Position numbers and translations under genes: made by a program. This document shows positions 8,353 through 19,300 of a stretch of 64,000 bases of DNA, in pieces (position 1 is the first letter of the stretch; every line of letters starts with the position of its first letter). The stretch is taken from NCBI RefSeq assembly GCF_003315515.1, contig NZ_QNRY01000018.1, positions 1-64,000 of the forward strand, written 5' to 3'. Origin of the DNA: Brenneria salicis ATCC 15712 = DSM 30166. GTDB taxonomy: Bacteria; Pseudomonadota; Gammaproteobacteria; Enterobacterales; Enterobacteriaceae. Below the pieces are notes generated by a model. That model was not told where the DNA came from and ran no database searches. It saw only the letters and a list, made by a program, of their open reading frames with translations.

Positions 8353-9750
8353 ATGGAAACTCTCTATAATATTTTCACGATTTTCTTTAATCAGGTTATG
8401 ACCAATGCCCCGCTGTTGCTGGGGATTGTGACGTTTCTGGGTTATTTACTACTACGCAAAACCGCTACCGTTATCATTAAAGGAACCATTAAAACCATTA
8501 TCGGTTTTATGCTGTTACAGGCAGGGTCCGGGATTCTGACCGGTACGTTCAAACCCTTCGTGGCCAAAATGTCCGACGTTTATGGCATCAATGGCGCGAT
8601 ATCAGACACCTATGCTTCCATGATGGCGACCATCGAACGCATGGGCGACGCCTACAGTTGGGTGGGCTATGCCGTGCTGCTGGCGCTGGCCCTGAATATT
8701 ATTTATGTGCTGCTGCGCCGTATCACCGGTATCCGCACCATCATGCTGACCGGCCATATCATGTTTCAGCAGGCCGGTCTGCTCGCGGTTTTCTTCTATA
8801 TTCTCGGTTATCCCATGTGGACCACCATCATCTGTAGCGCGGTGCTGGTGTCCCTGTACTGGGGGATTACCTCCAACATGATGTACAAACCCACGCAGGC
8901 GGTCACCGATGGCTGCGGCTTCTCCATCGGCCACCAGCAACAGTTTGCTTCCTGGCTGGCCTATAAGCTCGCGCCTTATCTGGGGAAAAAAGAAGAGAGC
9001 GTGGAAAATCTGAAACTCCCCGGCTGGCTGAACATCTTCCATGACAATATCGTCTCCACCGCCATTGTCATGACGGTATTCTTTGGCGCGATCCTGCTCT
9101 CCTTCGGGCTGGACACCTTGCAGCAGATGGCAGGCAAAGTGCACTGGTCGATTTATATCCTGCAAACCGGTTTTCAGTTCGCCGTCGCCATTTTCATCAT
9201 TGTGCAAGGCGTGCGAATGTTCGTCGCCGAACTTTCCGAAGCCTTTAACGGCATTTCCCAACGGTTGATTCCCGGCGCGGTGCTGGCTATCGATTGCGCC
9301 GCCATTTACAGCTTCGCGCCCAACGCCGTGGTATGGGGTTTTATGTGGGGCACCATCGGTCAGTTAATCGCTGTCGGCATTCTGATCGGCATCGGCTCGC
9401 CTATCATGATCATCCCCGGATTTATCCCGATGTTCTTCTCTAACGCCACCATCGGCGTATTCGCCAACCATTTCGGCGGCTGGCGCGCCGCGCTGAAGAT
9501 CTGTCTGGTGATGGGCATGTTCGAAATCTTCGGCTGCGTCTGGGCGGTCAAACTGACCGGACTGAGCGCATGGATGGGCATGGCGGACTGGTCGATTCTG
9601 GCCCCGCCGTTGATGCAGGGACTGACGCTCGGTCTGTGGTTTATGAGCGTCGTCATTGTTATTGCACTGATTTACATGGTCTTTGCCAGCCGGACATTAC
9701 GCGCTGAAGAAGATGCGGAAAAGCAACTTACTGAAACTCCCGTGAACTGA
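8353..9750 (+). CDS. ulaA: L-ascorbate PTS permease component EIIC, UlaA
   Basis: 465 aa polytopic inner-membrane protein, nearly colinear with E. coli UlaA (SgaT) from METLYNIF to EEDAEKQL. It translocates L-ascorbate, which the PTS phosphorylates through UlaC and UlaB. The ATG at 8353 has GGAG 5 nt upstream; the in-frame GTG at 8347 overlaps that Shine-Dalgarno. First gene of ulaABCDEF, all on the + strand with gaps of 15 nt or less. Confidence 0.95.
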   Translation: METLYNIFTIFFNQVMTNAPLLLGIVTFLGYLLLRKTATVIIKGTIKTIIGFMLLQAGSGILTGTFKPFVAKMSDVYGINGAISDTYASMMATIERMGDAYSWVGYAVLLALALNIIYVLLRRITGIRTIMLTGHIMFQQAGLLAVFFYILGYPMWTTIICSAVLVSLYWGITSNMMYKPTQAVTDGCGFSIGHQQQFASWLAYKLAPYLGKKEESVENLKLPGWLNIFHDNIVSTAIVMTVFFGAILLSFGLDTLQQMAGKVHWSIYILQTGFQFAVAIFIIVQGVRMFVAELSEAFNGISQRLIPGAVLAIDCAAIYSFAPNAVVWGFMWGTIGQLIAVGILIGIGSPIMIIPGFIPMFFSNATIGVFANHFGGWRAALKICLVMGMFEIFGCVWAVKLTGLSAWMGMADWSILAPPLMQGLTLGLWFMSVVIVIALIYMVFASRTLRAEEDAEKQLTETPVN

Positions 9751-9765
9751 CTCGGAGACACCATC

Positions 9766-10086
9766 ATGACAGTACGAATTTTAGCGGTATGCGGCTGCGG
9801 ACAAGGCAGTTCCATGATCATGAAAATGAAAGTCGGCCAATTTCTGACCGAACAGGGCATCGCCCACAGCCTGAATAGCTGTGCGGTGGGCGAATACAAG
9901 GCTGAACTGAGCGGGGCCGACATCATCATCGCCTCTACCCATGTTGCCGATGAGATCACGGTCAGCGGCAACAAATATGTGGTCGGCGTGCGCAATATGC
10001 TCTCCGCGGCGGATTTCGGCCCCAAATTGCTGGACGTTATCCATGCGCACTTTCCGACGGATCTAAAACAAGGCTTAAAACAATAG
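9766..10086 (+). CDS. ulaB: L-ascorbate PTS EIIB component UlaB
   Basis: 106 aa cytoplasmic EIIB. The phosphorylated cysteine is Cys9 in the N-terminal P-loop ([14 protein letters not shown]). It accepts phosphate from UlaC and donates it to ascorbate bound to UlaA. CGGAGA precedes the ATG by 7 nt. Slightly longer than the roughly 101 aa E. coli protein, with a few extra C-terminal residues. Confidence 0.94.
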   Translation: MTVRILAVCGCGQGSSMIMKMKVGQFLTEQGIAHSLNSCAVGEYKAELSGADIIIASTHVADEITVSGNKYVVGVRNMLSAADFGPKLLDVIHAHFPTDLKQGLKQ

Positions 10087-10095
10087 GGAGCGCGC

Positions 10096-10563
10096 ATGAA
10101 ACTACGTGATTCGCTGGCGGAAAATCATTCCATCCGTTTGCAGGCCGAAGCCGACACCTGGCAGGAGGCGGTGAAAATCGGGGTTGATCTGCTGGTCGCT
10201 GCCGATGTCGTCGAACCGCGCTACTACCAGGCGATTCTGGACGGCGTAAAACAATTCGGCCCTTATTTTGTCATCGCGCCAGGACTCGCCATGCCCCATG
10301 GCCGCCCGGAAGAAGGGGTTAAAAAAACCGGCTTTGCGCTGGTGACGTTGAAAACGCCGCTGGTTTTCAACCACGAAGATAACGACCCGGTGGATATCCT
10401 GATCACCATGGCGGCCATTGATGCCAATACCCATCAGGAAGTGGGCATCATGCAGATCGTGCAACTTTTTGAAGACGAAGCCAATTTCGATCGCCTGCGC
10501 GCCTGTCGCACCGAGCAGGACGTACTGGATTTGATTGACCAGACCGCTAAGACGGCATGCTGA
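10096..10563 (+). CDS. ulaC: L-ascorbate PTS EIIA component UlaC
   Basis: 155 aa EIIA of the mannitol/fructose-like fold. The phospho-accepting histidine is His68 ([15 protein letters not shown]). It takes phosphate from HPr and passes it to UlaB Cys9. It starts 9 nt after ulaB. Length and motif match the E. coli protein. Confidence 0.94.
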   Translation: MKLRDSLAENHSIRLQAEADTWQEAVKIGVDLLVAADVVEPRYYQAILDGVKQFGPYFVIAPGLAMPHGRPEEGVKKTGFALVTLKTPLVFNHEDNDPVDILITMAAIDANTHQEVGIMQIVQLFEDEANFDRLRACRTEQDVLDLIDQTAKTAC

Positions 10564-10578
10564 TTAAGGAGTTTATTG

Positions 10579-11232
10579 ATGTCTCATTTACCGATGCTAC
10601 AAGTGGCGCTGGATAACCAGACGCTGGCCGATGCTTACCAGACCACCCGATTGATCGCCGAAGAGGTGGACATTATTGAAGTCGGCACCATCCTGTGCGT
10701 TGGCGAAGGCGTGCGCGCCGTGCGTGATTTGAAATCGCTGTATCCGCACAAGATTGTGTTGGCCGACGCCAAAATTGCCGATGCCGGTAAGATTCTGTCG
10801 CGCATGTGCTTTGAAGCCCAGGCCGACTGGGTGACCGTGATTTGCTGCGCCGACATCAACACCGCCGCGGGCGCGCTGGAAGTCGCACGCGAATTCAAAG
10901 GCGATGTTCAAATTGAACTGACCGGTTTCTGGACCTGGGAGCAGGCGCAGGCCTGGCGCGATATTGGTATCCGGCAAGTGGTGTATCACCGCAGCCGGGA
11001 CGCTCAGGCTGCGGGTATCGCCTGGGGCGACGCCGACATCAGCGCCATTAAGCGGCTGGCGGAGATGGGCTTCAAGGTCACGGTGACCGGCGGACTGGCG
11101 TTGGCGGATCTGCCGTTATTCAAAGGGATCCCGATTCATGTGTTTATCGCCGGTCGCAGTATCCGTGATGCGGCCAATCCGGTGGACGCCGCACGCGAGT
11201 TCAAACACAGCATCGCTCAACTCTGGGGATAA
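10579..11232 (+). CDS. ulaD: 3-keto-L-gulonate-6-phosphate decarboxylase UlaD
   Basis: 217 aa TIM-barrel enzyme of the orotidine-monophosphate decarboxylase superfamily. It converts 3-keto-L-gulonate 6-phosphate to L-xylulose 5-phosphate. The metal/substrate motif [11 protein letters not shown] is present, as are the phosphate-binding VTGG and IAGRSI loops near the C-terminus. The ATG at 10579 is 8 nt from AAGGA; the TTG one codon upstream is less likely. Confidence 0.94.
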   Translation: MSHLPMLQVALDNQTLADAYQTTRLIAEEVDIIEVGTILCVGEGVRAVRDLKSLYPHKIVLADAKIADAGKILSRMCFEAQADWVTVICCADINTAAGALEVAREFKGDVQIELTGFWTWEQAQAWRDIGIRQVVYHRSRDAQAAGIAWGDADISAIKRLAEMGFKVTVTGGLALADLPLFKGIPIHVFIAGRSIRDAANPVDAAREFKHSIAQLWG

Positions 11233-11241
11233 GGTGATCTC

Positions 11242-12102
11242 ATGCTCATGAAGTCTGTTCCGCTCGGTATTTATGAAAAAGCCCTACCGCCGGATGAAAG
11301 CTGGCTGACGCGTCTGCAACTGGCGAAAACGCTGGGTTTTGATTTTGTCGAAATGTCGGTGGATGAAAGTGATGACCGTCTGGCGCGCCTTGACTGGAGC
11401 CGTGAGCAACGTTTGGAACTGGTGAGCGCGGTGGCCCTCAGCGGCATCCGGGTTCCGTCGATGTGTCTGAGCGCGCATCGCCGCTTTCCGCTGGGTTCGG
11501 AAGATGACGATACGCGAAATCAGGGGCTGGACATCATGCGCAAGGCGATCCGTCTGGCGCAGGATGTCGGCATTCGCGTGATCCAACTTGCAGGTTACGA
11601 TGTTTACTACCAACAGGCTAACGACGCCACCAGGGAGCGTTTTCGTCACGGCCTGCAACTGGCGGTGGAAATGGCCAGCCGCGCGCAGGTGACGCTGGCG
11701 ATGGAAATCATGGACTACCCGCTGATGAACTCCATCAGCAAAGCGCTGGGTTATGCCAACTACCTTAATAATCCGTGGTTTCAGCTTTATCCCGATATCG
11801 GCAATCTGTCCGCGTGGGATAACGATGTGCAGATGGAACTACGGGCGGGTAAAGGCCACATCGTGGCGGTGCATGTAAAGGACACGCGCCCCGGCGTGTT
11901 CAAAAACGTGCCGTTCGGCACCGGCGTGGTGGATTTTGCACGTTGTTTTACCACACTCAGAGAAAGCGGCTATTGCGGCCCTTATCTCATTGAAATGTGG
12001 AGTGAAACATCATCCGACCCGATAAAGGAAATCACCGCCGCGCGTGACTGGGTTAAGCAACAGATGGTCCGGGCCGGATTGCTGGTGGAGGAAACCGCAT
12101 GA
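11242..12102 (+). CDS. ulaE: L-xylulose-5-phosphate 3-epimerase UlaE
   Basis: 286 aa AP-endonuclease-2/xylose-isomerase-fold epimerase converting L-xylulose 5-phosphate to L-ribulose 5-phosphate. It shows E. coli UlaE landmarks ([53 protein letters not shown]). The start at 11242 rather than 11248 keeps the aligned N-terminus. Its stop overlaps the ulaF start (ATGA), indicating translational coupling. Confidence 0.94.
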   Translation: MLMKSVPLGIYEKALPPDESWLTRLQLAKTLGFDFVEMSVDESDDRLARLDWSREQRLELVSAVALSGIRVPSMCLSAHRRFPLGSEDDDTRNQGLDIMRKAIRLAQDVGIRVIQLAGYDVYYQQANDATRERFRHGLQLAVEMASRAQVTLAMEIMDYPLMNSISKALGYANYLNNPWFQLYPDIGNLSAWDNDVQMELRAGKGHIVAVHVKDTRPGVFKNVPFGTGVVDFARCFTTLRESGYCGPYLIEMWSETSSDPIKEITAARDWVKQQMVRAGLLVEETA

Positions 12103-12788
12103 TAGCGCAGCTAAAACAACAGGTGTTCGAGGCGAATATGGCGCTGCCCCATTACGGACTGGTGACCTACACCTGGGGCAACGTCAGCGCCATCGATCGG
12201 CAACGGCAGGTTATCGTCATCAAGCCCAGCGGCGTCGCCTATGAGGTGATGCAACCTGACGATATGGTGGTGGTGGATATGCAAGGCGACGTCGTCGAGG
12301 GCAAATACCGGCCCTCATCCGATACGGCGACGCATCTGGCGCTTTATCGTCGTTATCCGCAAATCGGCGGCATTGTCCATACGCATTCCACACACGCTAC
12401 CGCCTGGGCGCAGGCGGGGCTGGCGATCCCGGCGCTGGGAACGACCCACGCCGATTACTTTTATGGCGATATCCCTTGCACCCGGCCATTAACGCCGCAA
12501 GAAGTCGAGCAAGCGTATGAAAAAAACACCGGCGTGGTCATCGCCGAAACCCTCGGCGACGGCAACCCGTTACATACGCCGGGGATCATCGTTTATCAGC
12601 ACGGCCCCTTCTGTTGGGGAAAAGACGCGGATGAAGCTGTGCACAATGCGGTGGTGATGGAGGAAGTCGCGAAAATGGCGTGGATAGCCTGCTCCATTAA
12701 TCCGCGCCTGCGGCTTATCGACGATCACCTGATGAATAAACACTTCAGCCGCAAACATGGCCCCAATGCCTATTACGGGCAGCGGTGA
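12099..12788 (+). CDS. ulaF: L-ribulose-5-phosphate 4-epimerase UlaF
   Basis: 229 aa class II aldolase-family epimerase giving D-xylulose 5-phosphate for the pentose phosphate pathway. The zinc histidines lie in [16 protein letters not shown], and the ThWGNVSA-type phosphate motif is [10 protein letters not shown] near the N-terminus. Overlaps ulaE by 4 nt. Last gene of the operon, convergent with guaD 50 nt away. The intervening DNA has only a long-loop GC-rich inverted repeat (12798-12834). Confidence 0.94.
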   Translation: MIAQLKQQVFEANMALPHYGLVTYTWGNVSAIDRQRQVIVIKPSGVAYEVMQPDDMVVVDMQGDVVEGKYRPSSDTATHLALYRRYPQIGGIVHTHSTHATAWAQAGLAIPALGTTHADYFYGDIPCTRPLTPQEVEQAYEKNTGVVIAETLGDGNPLHTPGIIVYQHGPFCWGKDADEAVHNAVVMEEVAKMAWIACSINPRLRLIDDHLMNKHFSRKHGPNAYYGQR

Positions 12789-12838
12789 CAAAGCGGCGGC
12801 GCGGCGGCGGACAAGAAAAAAGTCATGCCGCGCCGGAT

Positions 12839-14170
12839 TCAGGCCACCATCTCCTCGTCGCCCTGCCGCCAGACACATTGGCCGTTTATCCAGGTAGCGG
12901 CGATATTGCGCTCGTCGCCCAGCGTCATCAGGACAAACAACCGTTCAAAAATGGTCTGGCTGTTCGCCTGACGCAATCGCTGCAATGGCGTCGCCGCCGG
13001 ATCAAGCACCACGAAATCGGCCTCTTTGCCGCTATTGAAGTTGCCGACCACCGTATCCAGATCCAGCGCTCTGGCGCCGCCGAGCGTGGCGTGATAAACC
13101 GCTTCACAGGCGGACAGGGAATAATGCTGCAACTGACCCACCTTGTAGGCCTCTCCCAGCGTTTTCAACATGCTGAACGTGGTTCCCGCGCCGACATCCG
13201 TCCCCATGCCCATCAATACCGACTTATCCCAGCAGGTTTGCAGCCGGAATAAGCCGCTGCCCAAAAACAGATTGGAGGTGGGGCAAAACGCGATCGATGA
13301 CCGGGTGTGGCGCAGGCGATCCCACTCATGTTCCTCAAGATGCACACAGTGAGCAAACACGCTGCGCCGTCCGGTCAGATGGTAGTGATCGTAGACATCC
13401 AGATAACCGTCATGTTCAGGATACAGGGATTTGACCCAGGCGATTTCCTGCTGGTTTTCACTCAGATGCGTATGCATCCAGACATCAGGAAACTCTTCAC
13501 GCAGACGCTGAACGGCGGATAACAATGCAGGCGACGACGTAGGGGCGAAACGTGGCGTCAGGGCATAACCCAGACGGCCACGCTTATGCCAACGCAGGAT
13601 CAGTTCCCGCGTCTGCTGATAACTGTCCGCCGGGGTTTCTGTCAGTTCATCCGGCGCGTTCTGATCCATCATGACTTTGCCGGCGATAAACCGCATCTCC
13701 AACTGTTGCGCCGCGCTGAACAACGCTTCCACCGATTCTGGATGCACCGTACCAAAAACCAGTGCGGTGGTGGTGCCGTTACTGAGCAACTGGCGCAGAA
13801 AAAACGCCGACATCCGCGCCGCATGACGCGGACACCCATACTGGCTTTCCGCCGGAAAGGTGTAACGCTGCAACCATTCGAGCAATTGTTCGCCGTAAGC
13901 GCCGATAATTTCAGTTTGCGGATAATGAATATGGGTATCGATGAACCCCGGCATAATGATTTTACCCCGGTAATCAATAATCTCTTGTCCATCATCAAGC
14001 AGTTTCTCTCCCTCATGCCACGGCGTCAGACTGAGAATTTTGCCTGCATTAATCAATAACAATCCATCCTCAAAGTAACGCGCCTGACGAACAATCTGCG
14101 CCGGGTTTTCCGCTGGCGCGGTAATATCAAAAAAACTGCCTCGTATGGCCTGCGTATAGGTCGCCGACAT
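12839..14170 (-). CDS. guaD: Guanine deaminase GuaD
   Basis: 443 aa zinc amidohydrolase that deaminates guanine to xanthine, feeding the xanthine dehydrogenases encoded next door. Metal-binding signatures in order: PGFIDTHIHYPQTE, WMHTHLSE, VFAHCVHLEE and MGTDVGAGTTFS. Close to E. coli GuaD throughout. The second ATG (14170) is preferred to 14176 because AGGGG sits 6 nt before it and directly abuts the first. A sigma-54 promoter lies at 14223-14238, about 40 nt before the expected leader, so the gene should be nitrogen- or activator-controlled rather than constitutive. Divergent from the XdhC-family gene at 14429. Confidence 0.94.
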   Translation of the reverse strand: MSATYTQAIRGSFFDITAPAENPAQIVRQARYFEDGLLLINAGKILSLTPWHEGEKLLDDGQEIIDYRGKIIMPGFIDTHIHYPQTEIIGAYGEQLLEWLQRYTFPAESQYGCPRHAARMSAFFLRQLLSNGTTTALVFGTVHPESVEALFSAAQQLEMRFIAGKVMMDQNAPDELTETPADSYQQTRELILRWHKRGRLGYALTPRFAPTSSPALLSAVQRLREEFPDVWMHTHLSENQQEIAWVKSLYPEHDGYLDVYDHYHLTGRRSVFAHCVHLEEHEWDRLRHTRSSIAFCPTSNLFLGSGLFRLQTCWDKSVLMGMGTDVGAGTTFSMLKTLGEAYKVGQLQHYSLSACEAVYHATLGGARALDLDTVVGNFNSGKEADFVVLDPAATPLQRLRQANSQTIFERLFVLMTLGDERNIAATWINGQCVWRQGDEEMVA

Positions 14171-14222
14171 GTTCATCCCCTGTTGCTGATCCTGCTCATG
14201 ATGTATCTATTAACAATTATTT

Positions 14223-14238
14223 AGCAATTGCCATACCA
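14223..14238 (-). promoter_or_regulatory. Sigma-54 promoter for guaD
   Basis: Reverse strand TGGTATGGCAATTGCT: -24 GG (14237-14236), exactly 10 nt, then -12 GC (14225-14224). Expected transcription start near 14212, 42 nt before the guaD ATG. Confidence 0.75.
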
Positions 14239-14308
14239 CAATTAAAATTTAAAAAATGAAAATTTAAAAAAGATACGCTTAAAAATAAACGCTACCGCTG
14301 CGGCGAAC

Positions 14309-14324
14309 AGGCACAACTTTTGCT
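14309..14324 (+). promoter_or_regulatory. Sigma-54 promoter for the XdhC-family gene
   Basis: AGGCACAACTTTTGCT: -24 GG (14310-14311), 10 nt, -12 GC (14322-14323). Fits TGGCAC-N5-TTGCW at all but the first base. Expected start near 14335, at the edge of the 13-bp repeats. Confidence 0.72.
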
Positions 14325-14331
14325 TAGTTTT

Positions 14332-14370
14332 TATGGTAAATCGCTATGGTAAATCGCTATGGTAAATCGC
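14332..14370 (+). repeat. Three perfect tandem copies of a 13-bp unit
   Basis: Unit TATGGTAAATCGC at 14332-14344, 14345-14357 and 14358-14370, followed by a broken TCTGG. The array covers the predicted start site and first part of the leader of the XdhC-family gene. The unit is not a multiple of 3, and the first ATG opens a 10-codon upstream ORF. Confidence 0.9.
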
Positions 14371-14428
14371 TCTGGAACCTCCACGCACGGCGGTGCAGGC
14401 CAACTGACAACAAAAGGGGAAAACCTGA

Positions 14429-15289
14429 ATGATCGGACTGTTTGCTCATGCGGCTGAGTTGGAAAAGAACAACCTCAGTTTCGCGTTTATTCAGATTATC
14501 GAGAGTCGCGGTTCCACGCCGCGCCATGCCGCCGGAATGATCGTGGATGATCAGGGAAATATGACGGGCACCATCGGTGGGGGCATGATGGAAAGACTGG
14601 TGCTGGAACAGGCGCTGCAAGCGCTGGCGCAAGGCGAGTCGCGCGTCTTTCAGGGACGTATGGCCCGACAAGGGGAAGGCGCCATTGGTTCGGACTGCGG
14701 CGGGGCGATGACTGTGCATATCGCGGTGCATCTGCAACGGCCTGCGTTGATCCTGGTCGGCGGCGGCCACGTCAACCGGGCGATTGCGCAGGCGGCCGCC
14801 CCGCTGGGATTTCGTATCACGGTGCTGGACATCTGGCCGGGTAATCTGGACCCTGCGCAATTACCGCCCCAATGCCGACGCATTCACGCCGACACCTTCA
14901 CCCTGGCCATTGACGAACTACAGTTGAATGACAACTGCTTCGTGATTATCGCCACCAACAATCAGGATCGGGAAGCGCTGACCCGGCTTATCCCTGCTCA
15001 GGTTGCTTATCTGGGTTTGCTCGCCAGCCGACGCAAAGTGCAGACGCTGAAAGCCGCGCTGCGCAAGCAAGGCGTTAGCGAAGAGACGATCAATCAGTTG
15101 CGTTCGCCCATCGGATTGGATATCGGCGCGGAAACACCGGAGGAGATCGCCATCAGCGTCCTGGCCGAACTTTTGCAGGTGAAAAACCGCACTCACGGAC
15201 AATCCATGAATGTGGTGGATAAAATCGCTATCCCGCTGAATGCCGCGTCCGGCGAAAACTCATCGCTTACGCCGACGCGCGCCGACTGA
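14429..15289 (+). CDS. XdhC/CoxF-family xanthine dehydrogenase maturation factor
   Basis: 286 aa. The N-terminal XdhC/CoxI domain contains IESRGSTPRHAAGMIV and GTIGGGMMERLVLEQA; the C-terminal half is a Rossmann-like domain (ILVGGGHVNRAIAQAA) with LLASRRK. Proteins of this family bind molybdenum cofactor and help its sulfuration and insertion into xanthine dehydrogenase. Its separate sigma-54 promoter (14309) and divergence from guaD put it in the same regulon as the enzymes. Its 3' end overlaps the convergent mocA-like gene by 97 nt. The last 30 residues look low in conservation and may be an extension. Confidence 0.85.
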   Translation: MIGLFAHAAELEKNNLSFAFIQIIESRGSTPRHAAGMIVDDQGNMTGTIGGGMMERLVLEQALQALAQGESRVFQGRMARQGEGAIGSDCGGAMTVHIAVHLQRPALILVGGGHVNRAIAQAAAPLGFRITVLDIWPGNLDPAQLPPQCRRIHADTFTLAIDELQLNDNCFVIIATNNQDREALTRLIPAQVAYLGLLASRRKVQTLKAALRKQGVSEETINQLRSPIGLDIGAETPEEIAISVLAELLQVKNRTHGQSMNVVDKIAIPLNAASGENSSLTPTRAD

Positions 15290-15852
15290 TGCGCCAATAA
15301 TTGAGCGTACTGACGTGGCGTGTCCATATCCCAGTGAATGGCGGGGTCATCCACCGGCACCAGTCGGGCGCCGTAATCCTGAATAAGCTGCCTGAGCGAA
15401 GCGTCCCCGCTGTGTGCGCCGATCGCCGCTCGCAGTCCGGCGGGCAACAATACCGGATGTCCCTTACCGTGGGCATGCACCGGGATCAGGCACTGGTCGT
15501 CGCGTTGCCGCCACAGTTGCTGATACACCCTCGGCGTCACGGTCGGCATATCGCCCAGCGCCAGAAAGAACGGCCCCGGTTGCGTGGCCGCCACGCCACA
15601 GCGGATCGAAGAGAACATGCCTTGCGGATAGTCGGCGTTGTGGCGCGCGACGATACGCGGATGTCCGGCATAGCGTCGTTGCAGCACGTCGCCGCGATAG
15701 CCGGTGACCAGCACCACCCGATCGCAAAACGCCAGCGCGTTAGCCAGTGCGCTGTCCAGCACCGTACCGCCCTGAAACGGCAGCATCATTTTCCACTCGC
15801 CCATCCGACTGGACAACCCGGCGGCCAGCATCACGCACACTTTCTCCGGCAT
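15193..15852 (-). CDS. mocA: MocA/YgfJ-like molybdenum cofactor cytidylyltransferase
   Basis: About 219 aa nucleotidyltransferase of the MobA/MocA type that would attach CMP to molybdopterin for xanthine-dehydrogenase-family enzymes. The NTP-binding signature LAAGLSSRMGEWKMMLPF is at residues 9-26, with ALGDMP in the middle and HWDMDTPRQY near the end. The ATG at 15852 follows the FeS-subunit stop by 14 nt and fits homologues; a GTG at 15870 overlapping that stop is possible. Third gene of an operon with the Xdh fusion and FeS subunit, as xdh and ygfJ neighbour each other in E. coli. Confidence 0.82.
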   Translation of the reverse strand: MPEKVCVMLAAGLSSRMGEWKMMLPFQGGTVLDSALANALAFCDRVVLVTGYRGDVLQRRYAGHPRIVARHNADYPQGMFSSIRCGVAATQPGPFFLALGDMPTVTPRVYQQLWRQRDDQCLIPVHAHGKGHPVLLPAGLRAAIGAHSGDASLRQLIQDYGARLVPVDDPAIHWDMDTPRQYAQLLAHQSARVGVSDEFSPDAAFSGIAILSTTFMDCP

Positions 15853-15866
15853 GCCGCCGTCGCCGT

Positions 15867-16325
15867 TCACTCCGCCAGCACCGCTTTGATGGACTTGATA
15901 ATCGGCAAATAGCCGGTGCAACGGCACAGGTTGCCTTCCAGCGCTTCACGGATTTCCTCGTCGTCAGGATGGGCATTGCGATCCAGCAGCGCTTTGGTGC
16001 TCATCAGCACGCCGGGAGTGCAGAAGCCGCACTGTACGCCGCCATGCCGCACAAACGATTGTTGCAGCCGCATGCCCACCGGATCGTGCTGCAACGCTTC
16101 CACGGTGGTGATCTCCGCGTCCTGACACTGGGCGGCCAGCAACAGGCAGGCGCACACCGCCCGCCCGTTCATGATCACGGTACAAGCGCCGCACTCCCCG
16201 ATCGAGCAACCCTCCTTGGTGCCGGTCAGATCCAGATCCTCGCGCAGAAAATCCAGTAGCCGCGTCTGGTCCTCCACCTCGGCGCGCACGCGGATGCCGT
16301 TGACTTTCAGTGAGATATTCTTCAT
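15867..16325 (-). CDS. Xanthine dehydrogenase-family [2Fe-2S] subunit
   Basis: 152 aa, two [2Fe-2S] clusters. The plant-ferredoxin-type cluster uses Cys40, Cys45, Cys48 and Cys60 (EGCSIGECGACTV). The second uses Cys99, Cys102, Cys134 and Cys136 (CGFCTPG ... LCRCTGY). This is the size and layout of E. coli XdhC. It passes electrons between the Moco and FAD sites of the partner encoded upstream. It overlaps that gene by 4 nt (ATGA) with GGAG before the start, so the two are coupled. Confidence 0.92.
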   Translation of the reverse strand: MKNISLKVNGIRVRAEVEDQTRLLDFLREDLDLTGTKEGCSIGECGACTVIMNGRAVCACLLLAAQCQDAEITTVEALQHDPVGMRLQQSFVRHGGVQCGFCTPGVLMSTKALLDRNAHPDDEEIREALEGNLCRCTGYLPIIKSIKAVLAE

Positions 16326-19300
16326 TTTTTCGCTCCTTGCCGCCAGTCATGCAACACCTCATCGGCGACCTGACGGAACATGTCGACAAACACCGGTATT
16401 TTATAGCCCGCCGACCAGCGACCGCCGATGGCATCCTCGGCCAGGGCACGCAGCGCCTCCGCCGCCAGATCGATGGTTTGCGCCGTTAGCGGTCGCCCTG
16501 ACAACGCCTGCTCTACGGCAAGCAAACGCTGGGGACGGTTCAGCAACGCGCCGTCCACCAGACGGCACCAGATAACCGCGCCATAGTCGTCCAACCTGAA
16601 CTGCGCGGTAAGGCTCTGACGGGTAATATTCAGCGCGTTGCGGCGGCCCAACGGCAGATAATGCTGCCGCAACGGCATCGACGGCGGGGGCGGCAGCAAA
16701 ACCCGCGTCAACAGTTCGCCTTGCGCCAATAAGGTGCGATAGCCGCCGGTGATAAACGCCGCCAGCGGCAACCTGCGCGTGTGTTGCGCGCTGCGCAACT
16801 CCACCTGTGCATCATGAATAATCAACGGCGGCACCGAATCGGCGCACGGCGCGGCGTTGACGATATTGCCGCCCAGCGTGGCGCGGTTACGCAGTTGCAA
16901 TGAGCCAATGGTGCGGCAGGCGTTGACCAGCAAGGGATAATCCCGACGCAATATCGGGTGCGCCGCCAGATCGCTGAAACAGACGCCAGCGCCAATGGAT
17001 ACGCCTTGCTCGTCGGCGTGGATGTCGCACAACGCCGTCAGCCCGGCGATATTGACCGCGTTCACCGGGCCGGACGCCATACGCGCCTGCACCAGCAGGT
17101 CGGTGCCGCCCGCGATCGCCACCGTATCAGGCTGCGCCATCAGGCTGAGCGCCTCGTCCAGCGAAGCCGGCTGCATCAGCGTCAGGGTATTGAGCCGCGG
17201 CGTCTGTTTGCCGGTCATGCTGGTTTTCACCTCGCTCTGACGCACCGGCTTTTTCAGGTTGTAACCCAGACGTACTTGTTCCAGCGTCAGCGGCAACGTG
17301 CGGTTCCAGCGGCCAATAGCGAAGCTGACCGCGTTGTTGAGCGCCGCCGCGCCCAGTTCCAGCACCGGTTCGCCAATCACTTTGGCGCCGTAGGGCCCCG
17401 CCGGATCAGGATTTTCCAGCGCGATGACATCGATTTCCGGTACATCGCGGATCGTGGGCAGCAGATAGGTGTCGAAATTTTCCGACTTCACCTCGCCTTG
17501 TTCGATGTTGAAATCCTCCAGCATGCCATAACCGATCATGCCCTGCACCACGCCGCCATAAACCTGGCCTGCAAACCCCACCGGATTGATCACTTTGCCG
17601 ACGTCATGCACCGCAGTGGCATGCAGCAGAGTGATTTTGCCGGTGCGGGTGTCAACCGCCACATCTGCCACCTGGCAGCCGTACACCCAGGTGAAATAGG
17701 GGCTGCCGCAGCCTTTCTCCTCGTCCCAGTGGATATCCGGCGCCACATGCCAGCCATAAGCGGACAGATTGGCGCCGGTGGCGCGGGTCATGTCCACCAC
17801 CTGCCGAAAGGTCAGCCGATGTATCGGTACGGCGCGGTTGAAGACCATGCCATCCTGCCAGCACAGGTCGTCAATGTCCTCCGCCCCCAGAGCGGACGCC
17901 ACCACCGACGCCATGCGCCGCTTAAGGGTTTCCGCCGCGTTGAGGATCGCCTGACCGCCCATCAACGTGCCGCGCGAGGCCACGGTGGAGCCGCCATCGG
18001 CAATCATCGCGGTTGCCGGATCGCTGAACATCACCCGTTCCAGCGGCACGCCGAACGCTTCAGCGGCGATCAGCGACATGGCGGTCTGCAACCCCTGCCC
18101 GTTCTCCGACACCGAAGTGGAGATGTTGATGCTGGCGTCAGCATTGACTTGAAGCAGCGCCGACGACGCATCCAATCCTTCCGCGCCGAGCGAACAGCCG
18201 CGGTGACTGAGCGCCAGACCAATGCCATAGCGCACCGGCCCGCCCTGGGCGTTAAGTTGGGCGTAATGCCGGCGCTTTTGCTCGAACTCCACCTTGGCGC
18301 AGGCGGCATCCAACGCCTGAAGCGCCGACACGGTATGCCGATCGAATACCTGACCAGCCATGCTGGTATCGCCTTGTTTTAGCACGTTGCGCCGCCGCAG
18401 TTCCACCGGCGACAGGCCGAGGCTGGCGGCCACTTCATCCAGCAGCGATTCGTTGGCGAAAATCACCTGCGGCGCGCCAAAGCCGCGGAATGCCGAGGTG
18501 TAATTGTTATTGGTGTAAACGCCGGTGATATCCACCCGCACATGGGGGATCAGATACGGGCCGGCTGCCTGTACCGAACTGCGCCAGGTAACGAACGGCG
18601 TCTGGCCGGCATAACTGCCGCCATCGGCCAGAATGCCGATTTTCATGGCCAGAATACGTCCCTGCTCGTCCAGCCCGATCTTGTACTTCATGATATAGGG
18701 ATGGCGTTTATAGCTCTCCCGCATCGACTGCTCGCGGTTGTAGCTGAACTTCACCGGCCGCCCGGTGAGGTGACACAGCAGGGCGGCGCGGCAAGCCAGA
18801 TGATCGATGATGTCGTCCTTGCCGCCGAACGAACCGCCCAGCACTGAACGTTTGACATTCACCCGCGCCTGCGGCAAGTCGAGATAGCGCGCCACCATAC
18901 CGCGCACCCGGTGCGCGTTCTGCACCGAACCGGCAATGGTCATGATCTGCTCGTCGGCATCCAGATAGGCGGTAACGGACTCCGGTTCGATATAGGCGTG
19001 TTCCTGATAACCCACCTGATATTCCCGCTCGAAAATATGATGCGATGCGGCGAATCCGGCGTCGATATCCCCTTTGACGGTATGATGGTGATTGATGACG
19101 TTGCTGTCGCGATCGGGATGAATCAGCCGCGCGCCCGGCGCCAACGCTTGTTCCACCGAGGTGATTGGCTCGCGCGGCGCATAATCGATGCGAATGCGTT
19201 CAGCAGCCAGACAAGCCGCTTCATAGCTGTCGGCAGCCACCACCGCCGCCACGTCGCCGCGAAACGCGACGTTACGCTCAACCAGCGGCGGATAGTCGGC

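Noticed and set aside
12798-12834. GGCGCGGC / GCCGCGCC inverted repeat between ulaF and guaD as terminator
   Set aside because: The 21-nt loop and lack of a T-run make it weak; simple GC-rich repeats occur throughout this DNA.
16958-18382. 474-codon open frame on the + strand opposite the fused Xdh gene
   Set aside because: Antisense shadow of conserved Moco and FAD domains; no motifs of its own.
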